Shown here: in pieces, positions 50,076 through 62,644 of the stretch
Layout: every line of letters begins with the position of its first letter
Position numbering within the stretch: the stretch's first letter is position 1
Source: Toxoplasma gondii ME49
Taxonomy: Eukaryota; Apicomplexa; Conoidasida; Eucoccidiorida; Sarcocystidae
Assembly: GCF_000006565.2 (NCBI RefSeq)
Contig: NC_031477.1
Coordinates: 698,669 to 762,668 of the forward strand
DNA length: 64,000 nt
Reading direction: 5' to 3'
The notes under the pieces: generated by a model
Seen by the model: the letters and a program-made list of their open reading frames with translations, nothing else
The model's database searches: none
What the model was told of the DNA's origin: nothing
Position numbers and translations under genes: made by a program

Positions 50076-53000
50076 ATGAACTTCTTTGCGAGGCGAAGGG
50101 ACTCTTCGGATTTTGGGAAGCAGCGTCCCTGCAGTTTGGTCTCTTCTCCCGAGCACTTGGCGAAGCCCCTGCTCTCCGAGTTTCATGAAAACAAATTGGG
50201 TTCGCTGTCTGCTTTCGGCTCTGAGGCTCCTGTCCCCTGTTCTTCCCCGACCGTGGCCTGTCCGTCTCGCGCGGCTTCTCGCGTTCCTGCCCCAGAGACC
50301 CACACCTTAGAGACGCCAGCCGCCGACTTGGCTGTGTCGTCGACTTTTCGTTCCTGGTCTGCACACAGTCTCGCGCAGTTCTGGAAGAAGAAAGCGACTG
50401 GCGCCCGCAGCCGCGGGTTTGCTTTCTTCCCCTCTTCCCTGGTGAGGATAGTGTCAACTTGCGCGATGAGGGCCGAAAAAAGTGAAGGCCAGGAGAAACA
50501 CCCTTCGGACCTGGCACCTGACAGCGAGGGATTCCTAGGCCAGGTTGCAGGAATGAGGCTCGAGGGACAGGAAGGACTTGGTCAAAGTCACGAGGAAGCG
50601 ACAGAGGGCGGCACTCTTGGTTCCCTCTCGAAGGCTTCATTAACGCGACAGAACGCGGAGGCGCGTTGTAGACACGTCACAGGCTCTCCCTGGAAGAGAC
50701 AGAACATCCACGCGGGGACGACTCAGGCCGCCGAGCGGCAAACGAGAGAGCACGAAGGCGACAGAGGACGCGAAGACGAACAAGGACTCGACATCGAAGA
50801 AGTTGACGAAGAAGAAAGTGAAGGCGAGATCGAAGGGGAGATGGAAGGCGGCATCCAAGACGCGACCAATTCGGGCATTGCATCCGACTTTTTCAATGAA
50901 TTTGTCGATGTTCCCGAGGACGAGGACGAAGAGCGTGAACGGCGCGTCTCTGTCTCCCCTCGCTCACGACTCGCGCGACATCATCAGCTCGATAGCTTTC
51001 CGACTTTCAAATTCTCTGAGACGCAGGTGGCGCGCGAAACAAGTCAAGGAAGAGGTCAGAGTTTGTCGGAACATGGGGATGAAGCTGCATGGGCAACGAG
51101 AGAACAGCAGTGGAGTGGATTGCCGCAGGTGTATGCGAGACCCACTCCCGGCGTCGGTCGAGAAAAAGAAAACAAGGCGCTTTGTCACTTTCCAAATTCT
51201 CGGTTGGAAGCGCCGATGTCTGCTTCGACCCAGTGTTACTCACCTGCGCTCTCTCTTGCCCTTCCTTGGCTAGGTACGCTTTGCGAATCCACCGTTACAG
51301 AAACTGTATGCAGGTGGTTGTCTAAAGAGGTTTCAGTTTCTGTACCAACCGACCTAAAACTGTTATGCACTCGCTTGCGTAGCGACATTTGTTTTTCCAC
51401 CACGGGAGCCGCGGTAGTCTCACAATGAGAGGGATCGTGGCGCATGGACTCTTGTCGCGCCGTCGGTACGATCCGAAATGCGGAAGCCAGTGGCAAGATC
51501 CAGGAACGTCGAAAACCATGCCTGGCCTTAAACAAGAACATGACAGTTCTAGACCTATTGCTACACACAACTTCCAGTGTATCTCTATTGATATATACAT
51601 ATATGTATATATGTAAGCAAGTGGCTACAGTTTTTAGATTACTTGGTACAGAAAGTGAATCCTCTTTCGATGGAGTCGTGCACAGCAGTTTTGGATCGGT
51701 TGATACGAATGAGATGAACTTTTGTTTTTTGGTTGTTTAGGTCGTCCGGCTCGCGCTGCGCCCCTGGAATCCGACTCGAGTTTTCTGGAGATTCCTGATG
51801 CTCCTTGCTCTGTGCATCTGAACGGACGGGAGACCGAAGCGGCGAGGTCGATAGCGGGGCCTCTGTGTCATGCTGGAGAGGGGCGCGATACGCATGCAGA
51901 AAACCTGCGCAGGCTCCTGACCGTCGCACCCGAGGAGAGAGTGTCTTCGCTGGTGGAGTCCGACGTCGAGGATCAGCAAGCTTCCCGAGACGTCGGGCAC
52001 CGCGCGTCAGTGTCGAGTGACCACGACTCGTTCGCAGCGAGGCTGTTGGTTCCATCTCCGTCTCCTTCTCTCCTGCTGTCTCCCGGGTCTCCTTCCCTCT
52101 CGTCCAACAGCGCGCTAGGGTCACTGCTTCTCTCTTGTGCACAGTCTTCCTGCAACTCTTCCCTGTGTTCGGACGACGATGCTGCTCCCGAGACGAGCGC
52201 CGCGTCTCGTCCTTTGTGGTGTTCCTTCTTCTTCGCTCCCTTCTCTCTCCCAGGCCTTTCCTCCCCCTGCTTCCTTCTCTCTTCCCGGTACGTGAGCCGC
52301 TGTCTCCTTGGCTTCTCGACTTTCTCGGTCTCCTCGAGACAGACGCACGCGCGCCGTAGCTCGTCGGCGACACCGGCGCCTCGTCTGGCGCGTCTGCGTC
52401 TCTGTCTCCTCGCGATCTGTGTCGCCCTGCCTCTCGCGGTTCTGCTTCTCTTTCTCAACCTGCTTCTTCTCCTGGCGCAGCTGCTCATGCGCGGCCTCCA
52501 CCTGCTGCTCCCGCCCCCGCTCCCGCCGCGTTTTCAGTGGAAGAAGTTCGTCGCCTTTCTCGGTCCCGGCTGGCTTGTCGCGATGGCCTATCTGGATCCG
52601 GGGAATCTGGAGGGAGATCTGCAAGCCGGCAGCCGCCGAGAAGATCCTGGCGTCCTGCCTCCGGGGGCGCCAGACCCCAAGGGCCATGCCCTCCTGTGGG
52701 TCCTCCTCTGGGGACATGCAGGCGGATGGATTTTCCAAGTTCTCGCTGCCCGGCTGGGCAACGCCACCGGCCTCGACTTAGCAACGTACGCGGAAACGGG
52801 AGAACAGTGAAAAAAGGAGCGGGGATCGCCTGTGCAAAGGAAAACTGGAAGAGAAAACTTGGAGGAAGAAGAAGAATGAGGAAGAAATCCTCACACGACG
52901 CCGGTGTGTTCTTCTCACTTCGTCCTTGTCGGTTTCTGGACTCGTACGAATCGATCCAGCATCGACAACAGAAGCAGCGAAAGCGAGGCGCACCAGCGGG

Positions 53001-56000
53001 GAGGGAAGCCGACCCACCAGATGCGGCGGGGGCGAGGAGAGCTTGCAAAATCGAGCCGTATAAAGACATAATAGGTGTAGAGAAGAGTGAGGCAGACAGA
53101 ACGAGGAAAGAGGGAAATGCCCAGATCTGTCGAGGAGGCAGGCGCAGAAGAGCGCAGCAACCATTTTAGTTGAAAGATGCCTCAGGACCGGATATCGAGT
53201 TTCGTGTAACTGTTTGCGTCTTTGTTTCCAGTCTCTGTAGGCGTCAGTACAGCCGCGGCGTCGCCTGGCTGCTCTGGGTCTTAACGGAGATCGCCATTCT
53301 TGGGGCAGACATCCAAGCCGTGATTGGTTGCGCGGTGCGTCCTCGAAAGTTGCAGAAAGCGAACGCATTTCTTCCTCTTGCTTCCTGGGGAAGAGCAACT
53401 TCTTTGCATCGTTCATTTCGGCAGCTCTCATTGTCTCTTTTCTGCTGAGTCCCGCGTCTTTCCATCCTGCGTGTGTCAGGCCATTTCATGGCATGTTGTC
53501 CTTGGTATTCTTGTCAGCAGGGCGTATCTCTTCTCATTCTGTTTCGTCACTTTTTGATTTCTTGACGTCCATGTTGCTTTCTGCATCTTGTCTGCCCCCG
53601 TCTCTCTTTTTTCGCTGCAGACGTTTTTCTAGCATCTGCCTTCTCTCCTCGATCGTGCATGCATAGAGCTTGTGCTCTCTCAGGCTCTTTTTTGCCTCTC
53701 ATCGCGTTCTTCCCTCTCCGCGGTGCGCATGGCTCGCGCAGGTTGCATTCAATCTCCTCGTCGGTCTCCCTGTCTGGATCGGAGTCCTTGTGACCCTGGT
53801 TGACTCCTTCACATTTCTCTCGCTGAATGCAGAGAGAACTCAGCAGCTGGAGCGCGTCTTCTCGTTCTTCATTGGCATCATGGCCGTCGCATTCGGATAC
53901 ACTTTGGTGCTTTCGAAACCTTCTTTTCGCCTAATCCTCCACGGCCTCGTGGCGCCGACGCTGCCACACACGCGCGCAGATGCCTTCGATCTTCTCGCCC
54001 TCGTCGGGTGCATCATCATGCCTCACAACATCTTTCTCCACAGCGCTCTCGTCCTAACCAGAAGAGTGAAAAGGAACAGTCCCGACAAGGTCGCAGAGGC
54101 CAATTACTACTTCTCCCTCGAAGCTGCTCTCGCACTGGCCGTCTCCTTCCTGTAGGAAAAAATCACTCTTCAGCGGTGCCCAAGAATCCACACACAGAAA
54201 CAAGGATGTGTGTATGTAGAAATGCACGCGTATGTGTCTGTATCTTTGGAGAGATATACGGATATATAGCGGTGTACTATGTAGAAGCAAAGAAGTATAG
54301 AGAGGTGGAATATTCAGAGATAGAAGAGGCGTACACGTAGGTATAATGTGTATAGAGGTATAGGGATATTCATATATATTTATAGGTATAGATATAGATA
54401 TATAGATATAGATGTATGAAGGTAGAGCTATAGGGGTCTACATATATATATATATATATATGTCTGCGTGTATAGGTACAGGGATATGTTTATGTATATG
54501 TATTTACGTATGTAAGTGGTGTATGTGTTTACACATGTGGAAAGGATTGGGCTGTGAAGGAATTTCGCCTTCTGTCACACGCTCCTCTGAAGGCCAGGTG
54601 CAGGGTAGCAAGCTGGAGAAAAAGGAAAAGGCTGCTTGTGCTTGATTTTCTTTTCAGCTTAAACGGCTGTGTATTGTGCGCCTTCGCAAATCCTCGAGTA
54701 AAGACTCCAGAAGGCGAAGACCTCACGCTGTCCACCGCTCCTGAGGCGCTCCAGAGTGCCTTTGGTCACGGCGCTCTCTATATTTGGGCGGCGGGTCTTT
54801 TAGCAGGTGAGAGAGACACACGATACCCGCCAAATGGAGAGAACGTTAGAGAAACTGGATTCACGTAGAAATGCAAGGACTCAACGTTGTAATGCATTTG
54901 CTTTCGGTCTCTATAGACTGGTGCAACGTTTCTACAAATGTTATGGTCCCGTGGGTGTAAAGAGGTATCCACCTGTATCTGAGTGTGTACGTGACAAACA
55001 GATAGAGTGATAGATACGGAGATAGAGATAGATACATATATAGAGAGATAAAGAGAGGTAGAGAGATTTAGATAGACATAGATAGCTATAGGTAAATAAA
55101 GAGAGAGACAGAGAGCGATAGAGAGATAGAGAGAAATAGATAGATATCAGGGCATGCATTAGCAATCAGATAATAATTGGAGTGTGTAAACTCGCTGCTG
55201 CTCGTGAGGACGACCATGTTAAGTGCATGAAGTCCAGTGGTATCCAGCGTATGCTTGGAGAGTGAACCACGTGAGTAGGCTTTCTTTCAACAGGAATGCG
55301 TCGGTTTTCGTCGAGTTTCGTCATGCTGTGTGTTTTTCACCATGTCGGCTTTTTCTCTGTCTTCAGCGGGCCAGAACGCGGCGATGGCGGGGACGTATGC
55401 GGGGCAGTTTGTCATGCAGGGATTTCTGGATCTGCATTTTTCTCGTCCCGTTCGTTTGGTTCTTACTCGCCTAGTGACCATTCTCCCCGTCGCGGTTCTT
55501 GCGGACCTCGACCAAGCCGTCGTCGATTCTATTTGCCGCGTGGTGAACATCGCGCAAGCGTTTCTGCTGCCGTTCGCCCTCGTTCCCCTGCTGCTGTTTT
55601 CGACTTCTCGCAGAGTGATGGGCAGATTTGCTCTCGACGGCTGGCGCTGGGGAGCTGTCCTCGCCCTCGCTGTCCTTGTGACGTCGGGGAACTTCGCGGT
55701 GGCTTTTTACCAGCTGGCCGCACTCCAGTTGTCTCCCCAGCTCTGTTTCGGCGGATTCACGCTCCTGCTTCTCTACGCCGCGGTTCTCATCGTTATTGCC
55801 CGACAGAAGATTCGGGGAGTCTTCTGCGTCTACCTCCTCGTCGCCAGAAGACGGCGGAGAGAGCAAGCAAGATGGATCGGGGCGGCAGAGGGGGTGGAGG
55901 ACAGCGGGAGAGCCCAGACTGAAGCATTCCAAGGAAAGGCGCTGACACCCGAACAAGAACGAGAGAGTACGGTCATTGCAGACGCCAGCGTCGTCCCTGT

Positions 56001-56145
56001 CTCCTCCGGGACTGATGAACAGGCAGACGAATGCACGGTGGGCGAGGAGAGAGACAAAACGACAAGAACAGTCGGAGAGTGTCGAGGTCGAGAGAGTAGT
56101 CCGACGGGGTATGGGGCGACGCGGTTTTTTCAACCAGAGAGTTGA
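50076..56145 (+). CDS. NRAMP: NRAMP-family divalent metal transporter with long N-terminal extension
   Basis: Proton-coupled importer of Fe2+/Mn2+. Exons: 50076-51273, 51741-52785, 53232-53334, 53742-54151, 54658-54806, 55367-56145. Splice sites are canonical and phases agree, giving 1227 residues. The first about 610 residues are hydrophilic and low-complexity, with an acidic Glu/Asp stretch near residues 230-290. An extra hydrophobic stretch (LAICVALPLAVLLLFLNLLL) precedes the transporter core. Helix 1 carries the metal-binding DPGN motif (GPGWLVAMAYLDPGNLEGD, Asp near residue 684) and helix 6 carries IIMPHN (Met near 875). The family signature GQNAAMAGTYAGQFVMQGF is also clear. All catalytic motif residues for metal transport are present. 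The C-terminal tail is charged and about 100 residues long. It is divergent from the WD40-like gene and convergent with the first SRS gene. The N-terminal extension may regulate localisation or turnover (inference). Confidence 0.95.
54170..54540. repeat. TATAGGTATA/GATATA-rich intron of NRAMP
   Basis: Degenerate ATAGAGGTATAG and GATATAGATATA units fill most of the intron 54152-54657, including a (TA)n core near 54440-54460. Confidence 0.8.
55005..55145. repeat. (GATA)n/(GAGATA)n microsatellite in NRAMP intron 5
   Basis: GATAGATAC, GAGAGATA and related units run for about 140 bp between NRAMP exons 5 and 6. Confidence 0.85.
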
Positions 56146-58063
56146 GAGACAGTCAGCAGTGAACAAAGAAAGCACGCGGTGCTTGTATTTCATTTGGCGC
56201 ATGTGTTCCATACCAGTTCTGTACGCCGTTCCCACCGTCTTTCATGAGCCACACTGTCGGTTTTTGTCGCACTCTCCTGTTCGAGAAAAGCAGTAGATGT
56301 CGACAGAGACCCAAAAGTGGCGCACACACTAGATGAAAATGTAGACAAGCGAAGGCGGGGAGAGACAGCGAAAAAAAGTATATTTCAAGGCTGTTACCGT
56401 AACTCGTTAGATAATGGCGACCACTTGCTGATTTAATTCAAAGATATGGAACGACGAGCGCGAGCCATCAGCCATAACGTGTGGAGTATTTGTTCTCTGC
56501 GGCGACAGCCTAGACGCTGTCAAACGAACGCCAACAGTCTTTCAGGTGTTAGGAACGACTTCTTGACTTAGATGCGTACCAGAAACTACAACTCATTATA
56601 GCCCAACCACGTGTAAAAAAAACACACTCGACAGTTGGTTTCAGAGGGCTGTCTTGTCGGGGTCGAGAGGCCCAAGAGGAATCGGTAGGCGTACACTGTT
56701 AGTGCATTGGCTGGTCTTCTGTGGTGACGGCTGGCACATACTCATACAACAAACAGCGGAATAGGTGTGTTCTTCTTTCCGATCACCCACCACAGAGTCA
56801 CTGCAGACCCCCAACAACTACACGAAATTCAGCCACTTGCCTGTACCTCGCATTTAGACCCACCAAGCCGGGCGAGGTCGTGCTTCGTCACTGGGTTGAG
56901 AGTTGATTATTACAGCGAGGCACACAACTGGTTGTTGATTAAGAAACCAGCAAGAGTTGCCTTCTCAGCAAACCCAGCATACGAAAAAAACCAGCGAACT
57001 TTCTGTGGTCCTCCGATCTGTTCGCTAATCAACAGAACCAGAATACCTGTCAATGGTGATGCTAGTCCTGCACGGGCGATGGCCTTCTACCTCGAACTCG
57101 TGTAGCCGTCACCCAACTCGACCCACGTCATCAAAACTGCCACTGTCGACAGGGCCAAAAATCAAAAGAAAGAAAACTGGAATGCATGTGTGTCACCTTA
57201 CATCGCACAAAGCTGCTGGGTCTCGGCACATTCCGGTAACTCCCTGAAATCGTTCGCGAACAGAGATCTCAACTGCGCTCTCACATCAAGGCAACCGCCA
57301 GCTCTGCAACTCTACAATCCAGCAGGCTCCTTTTGTCCACGATGGCTTTGCCGCAGCTTAGCAACGGTGGTACCTAGGAGATGGAGCAGAGGAAAGTAAG
57401 ACGCTGTTCCTTTTTTGTTTGGCGCAGGCAGCAATTTAAGTTACCTTGTCCTAATACGCGCACGCAAAAAATCCCGGGACTCTCGTGTGTGTCCAACTTC
57501 ACCTGGAATATGCCCGGGGACAGGCGAGCACACCAGCACAAGCCAATGCGTTGACAGCCAAATACGGCGAGAATGTCTCCCGGGTACAAGAAAGGTACAT
57601 CGCCTTAGTGTAGCACGAGAAATTCCTACGACAAAGCATCAAGCGGCAAATCCGAATGGCGTAATGGAGTACGAGTCAACATCCTTGGGTCCTCTTCTCC
57701 CCGAAATTCATTTTTTCGCCGTGTCCAGTGGTTCTCCATTTCGTCCCGCATATTAGCATTCTGAAGTAGACAGAGCTCCTCAACTTTCTTCTGGTTTACT
57801 ATAAGGCAATTGTCTGAAGCGTGATTCGTGTGTTCGTGAATATTTCCGAGACGTGTGTCAACTCATCACTGGTGGCACGGGGCCAGAAAAGAGCCGCAGG
57901 TTCAAATTGTGCACTTAGTTAGAGACGAGACGAACTATGCAATATTTAGTACAGAAAGAAAAGAGAAAGGCACACCGCCAACTGTGATCATTATTGAACA
58001 CATTGCGTTGCGATCCAATGCACCCGTTCATGAAGGACATTTCCACGCACTCGCCGACTCGGC
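56146..58063. other. Convergent intergenic region, NRAMP to SRS
   Basis: 1.9 kb of mixed, low-repeat sequence carrying the 3' flanks of both genes. Short open frames show no domain or splice context. Nothing else was recognised. Confidence 0.55.
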
Positions 58064-59233
58064 TCACATCATCAAACATGACACTGTCAAAAAAGCCCCG
58101 ACCGAACAAAACCAAGAGAACACCCCAGCCACGCCTCCAGACAAAGACGCAGACGACGCGACAGCCTCAATCGTCACGTCAACGCTGCAGACTGTCGGCG
58201 ATTCGGATGACGCTTCTTCTCTGACCTCCTTATCTGTGCCAGCAGCATCCTTCTTTGACTTTTGGCAACCAACCATGATCTGTGTTTCTTTCTCAGGGAA
58301 ACCGCCCTCTGGAATCTCCAAAGTGAATGTGTGCTGGGCTGCGTCGTGCTTCCACCACTGGGTCTCGTAAGCTGGGATAACATCTGTGTAGTTGCCGCTG
58401 CACTCAGCCCTGGCATCTACTCCGTCCTTACGGACACAGAACGTGCTCTGGTATTTCGTCGGGAGAACTTCTCCGTCCTTTCCACAGACCAGAGTAAACT
58501 TGTTTTGCGACGGGCTCAGCTTGATGCTTTGATGTTTCTGATTGCTAGTCTTTCCGTAGGCACATGTGACGATCTGGTCTTGTGTCACGCTTGCTCTTGC
58601 CTCAATGGTCACAGTCAGTTTGCATTTGGTAGTGGTTTTGCCACTGTCTAGGCAACCGACAGCGAAACTTTGGTCGGTGTAGGGGAGATTTGCCGGCGGA
58701 ATGCTCAGTTTCTTCGTCGTGCCTTGGGCCTCGCGAGTAACTGCTTCCCACTTTATGCTCTCTGTGTCGCCAGTGAGTAGGGTTGTGAGGTCGATACTTT
58801 TTGTATTGGCTTGATTGTCCTTGCAATCCTTGAAATCGGACGTGTCTGCTGGGCACACCCGTTTGTTGTCCGGGTCTTCGGGAGCGAAACTTTGTTGTTC
58901 GCAGGCTAACTCCAGGGCAGATAGCTTTTCCGAAAATGACGCCTCCAGCGCCTTCGGATTGGTGCTTTCTTGGGCAGCGCAAGTGCACTTGGTCACTCCC
59001 TCTCCTGGTACACATGCTGAGGAGACCTGTGACTCATCCGCGAGAGCGCGAATCAAAAAAGAAGACGGATAACCAGGTAACCCTGTCGCGCTCGCGAGTA
59101 AGAGCAATGTAACACATCCCAATCGAGAAGCAGACGACAGTCTCACCTTCACTACGCGCGCCAGAGAACAAGGCGTCGTTGAACTCCTGGCCTTCGCGAC
59201 CGAAACCTCGCCCACCATTATCGTATACGCCAT
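58064..59233 (-). CDS. SRS-family (SAG1-related) GPI-anchored surface antigen, copy A
   Basis: Intronless, 389 residues. SRS proteins coat the parasite surface and take part in host attachment and immune recognition. An N-terminal hydrophobic stretch near residues 38-53 (CVTLLLLASATGLPG) acts as the secretory signal, preceded by a longer Arg/Ser-rich leader than usual. Two SAG domains follow. Domain 1 (about 70-210) has paired Cys including KRVCP, FAVGCLD and TTKCKL. Domain 2 (about 215-345) has the six-Cys pattern TCAYG, LVCGKDG, FCVRK, ECSGNYT, MVGCQK and TVCSVDV. The C-terminus ends in a hydrophobic segment (GVFSWFCSVGAFLTVS), consistent with GPI-anchor addition. NYT is a possible glycosylation sequon. 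The ATG at 59233 is the first in frame; a downstream Met start is not available before the signal. It is related to copy B at 62645. Confidence 0.95.
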   Translation of the reverse strand: MAYTIMVGEVSVAKARSSTTPCSLARVVKVRLSSASRLGCVTLLLLASATGLPGYPSSFLIRALADESQVSSACVPGEGVTKCTCAAQESTNPKALEASFSEKLSALELACEQQSFAPEDPDNKRVCPADTSDFKDCKDNQANTKSIDLTTLLTGDTESIKWEAVTREAQGTTKKLSIPPANLPYTDQSFAVGCLDSGKTTTKCKLTVTIEARASVTQDQIVTCAYGKTSNQKHQSIKLSPSQNKFTLVCGKDGEVLPTKYQSTFCVRKDGVDARAECSGNYTDVIPAYETQWWKHDAAQHTFTLEIPEGGFPEKETQIMVGCQKSKKDAAGTDKEVREEASSESPTVCSVDVTIEAVASSASLSGGVAGVFSWFCSVGAFLTVSCLMM

Positions 59234-62200
59234 GGTTTGACAGACAGTTACCTGGGAAGTGCGCGAGTGGTGGAGCCTAAGCTCGTTGGAGTGCTGTCAG
59301 ATAATTTAGTAGCGCGATGAATGAAAGACGGTACCTCAGAATTGCAGAAAATTCCCACCACCTGGGATGGCCACAGGTGTCTGCTTGCGTGCAGTGCTCT
59401 GTTTAGAGGCGTGACTCTGGAAGAGCTAAAGAAAAGAAACGCGTTGGGCCACCTGAAGACTCCCTGGAGAGCACGCCCACCTTAAAATAGTTTTCCACGT
59501 TTTCACCTCTCCTGAAGGTGGAGATAGTGAAGGTTAATGAAGAACGAACACGGATTTCGGAAAAAGACCACGACGGGCACTCGAGTGTGTTGGCGTGGCT
59601 TTCCGGCGGCTCCGCGCCAGGGCTGTCGCCCCCCTCTCCAAGACAGCCGCACAGAAAAGGGGGGCGGTGGGCGATTCTGTGGCTCCATCCATCAGCCAGG
59701 AAAAACGGACGGTAGATGGCACCGAATTCCACCCTGAGATATTTTGTCTTCACAATTACCCGCGCTATTCCAAACCAATTCGAGACCGGCCTCCTTGCAT
59801 GACGTCGGAAGTCCCAGATGAACTGAAGAACGGTGCCGGTACCCTCCTGCTCGTGTCTTGCTAATGCGACTTGTGTGCGGCACCTTTCCAGTTGCAGCAG
59901 CCCTCAAGCGGTAGTATCACAGAGTGTAGAATAGTTCCTCTCTTTAATGTACGCAATCATTTTCATTTCTTTAGAAACAATGTGAGTAAAACAATCTCGG
60001 GACAGCGTCGCCTGAGTCTCCTGTTTCTCGATGTACGACCACTTGCCAGAGAAGGCACCATTACAAGAAAATACGTGACGAGCCTCATGCGGCGACATCC
60101 TCCAGGTCTGCTGTAGACACTCTTCTGCACGGCTGCTATGTGGCAGAAAACATGCACCTATAGCACCAGTTCAAAGGATGAAAGGACTGGAGTGCGGAGT
60201 TTCATTTTCGTGTGTTCCTGTTCCTCATCTTCGATCTCGCCCTGCGCTGGGTCGTTGAGTACTGACAACTGGAGTCAGACAGCTGTCAGTCGCATCAGCG
60301 ACACAAGAGAGGTCACAGGTTCCGCGAAAAGACGAGGACACAGGAGGAACGATCCTTATTATGGCTCAGTGTGGAGGAGGTATCCTCGCAGAGTGATTAA
60401 TTCCATGGTTAATACTTCTGCCAGACGCCAGCAGTTGTCGCCGAGCGCTCCCCCACCCTGATGTGCTCCCCAGCATGCTGACGAGGGAACAGTGAAAGAA
60501 ATTACGTATGTGGATATGAATATCTGCTTCGTGTCATGAACTGTCTTCGGCAGGTCAGATGCGCAGGTGTGCTTTAGGCCCCAGCTTTGTTTTCTCTTTG
60601 CTGCGGAGAGAAAAAGAAAACAATGCAGGCTTTCCCCCCCTCCCTAGGAGGACAACGAAGATGTTCTGCGTATCGTCCTGCTTCGAAAGTCGTATCTAGT
60701 GATCAATTAGGTGTTTCTGAATTCGTGACTGCTGCAAAACAAAGGCACAAACTGCTCTGGCTCGATCCGAATCCACATGTACGCATGGAACCTTTCGAAC
60801 GCGCTTGGACTCCACATCCACCATGCCTCCGTACTGTCGTCCCGGTGGAGGATAAATCGCGAGCACGGATTCAAGAAGCTGAGCTAGTACTCTATTCAGA
60901 AAAGAAGCAATGCACGACTGTTTCTTCGGATCGAAGGCCGACTTTGGTCGACGCTCTTCGCACGCAGAAGCATCGAAACGCACAATAATTCATGCCATGT
61001 TTTTGTAGAGAACCAGGTTCAGTTGCGAGAATTAACTTTTCCTACAGCCCTTTCATGTGTCTGCACACGTAACTCGAAAATATCCTGAAGTCCTGCGCGC
61101 TTTCTGTCCATATTCGGCGTCGTGACTAATTGCGGACAATCACAATACCGTGAGGCTGCTTTTTGCCACTGTGCCTCACTGACTTACCACACTTGTGACT
61201 CAGAGTGACATAATCTCATCTACGAGTACTGCGGCTGTCCGGCGACATGAGATCCAGGCACCGTATCATCTAGCTTAAGCTTTCGCTACGACCTACTTCT
61301 TAAGTCACACTGGAACAGCGAGTCGGGTGGTGATCTGTCGACAAACGGATGACAGCACCTGTTGGATGGTTTTTCTGCAATTACTATTCCGAGGTCACTG
61401 CCCCCCCTTCTCACTAAGGAGAAGGGTTGATCTTTCTATGCCTGTGACTTTCCCCAACCCACTCTTTTCTCTTACCCAACTGCCGCAGTTGCCGTCCTCT
61501 CAACTCCTGTGAACTTTGGCTGGGTTGAGTTTCGAGAACGAAATCCCACTACCCTCCGAAAAAACTGAAGAAGCTATCCGTGTCGGAAAAAACAACAATA
61601 AAACCTGAAAGATCTTTGCCCCAGTCACTCTTCGGGTCCCATCGGCCTCTCGTTTCTGAGATATGAACCGAAATGTCAATGTGTCCCTGGCAGATGTCCG
61701 CGTCCCGGCTAACGATGGATAAACTTTGTATCACCTCAACATCGTCACTCTCGCTGTACAGGTATCTAGATGCCGCCGACCACGTCAAGGTCCTGGTACA
61801 GAGACAAAGCGATGCTTTCTGTTTCACTGACACCACTGAAATAGAAAAACATCCGCATCTTGCATGTGCGCAAAACCGGGAACTGTGAATCCTTTAAGTT
61901 GTCCCTAGCGCGAACACCGCGCTGCTGCGTGTCAACCAGGTCAGCAAGACGCGAGTTGCGGTAGGACCCTCCATTGAGTGCACCAGTGGACGGACTTCGA
62001 CATCCACTTTTCCGCGACATCTCAACCATTCTGTCGGCCGTAGAAGATGACAATGATCGCGACGACAAAACAAATGCATGAAGGGAGGGGTGAGAGGTTA
62101 CATCCCCCCCTCATTTTGTTGCTGTGGTCGTTGGCTTTGAGGTGCTGGGGTCTGCACGGGTACGAGTGGCTGGACGGGCACCCGGACTGGAGGCGAAGTG

Positions 62201-62644
62201 CTGGCGGGTTGGGCGGTTGTTTTGGAAAAGGGGAGGCGGCCCCGAAGGAGGGAATACCAGTCTACGCGAACAAACGACAACTCCATATGTGATGTTTCGA
62301 GGTCTGCACTGCATTCTCGGAGGAGTTCACTGTAATTTTCTTCACGGGGGATAAAAGCGTTTCCGCTGCATGGGAGACGGTGCAGAATCTGACAGGAAGA
62401 ACCCAATTTAAGGCCCGACACGTTTCAGCGGTTTAACACTTGTAGACACCCGAAGCCGTCAAACATTACCCCTTACAGTGTCATATCTGCATTTCGCGTA
62501 GAGTTTTTTCTGAACGTATCGCCGACGCTGTGCGATTTGGATTCTTCCGGCACCGCAACCGCCCTGTCCGGGGATCGTCCCGTTGACACTGCGTTCATCG
62601 CACACTGTGTTCTTGATCCGGGGGCCAGTTTATGTCTTAACACC
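59234..62644. other. Divergent intergenic region between two SRS genes
   Basis: 3.4 kb containing both SRS promoters. No SRS remnant or other domain was recognised. A minus-strand Pro/Gln/Val-rich frame at 62098-62421 ends at a G7 run and is noted under findings. No RNA gene was seen. Confidence 0.5.
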
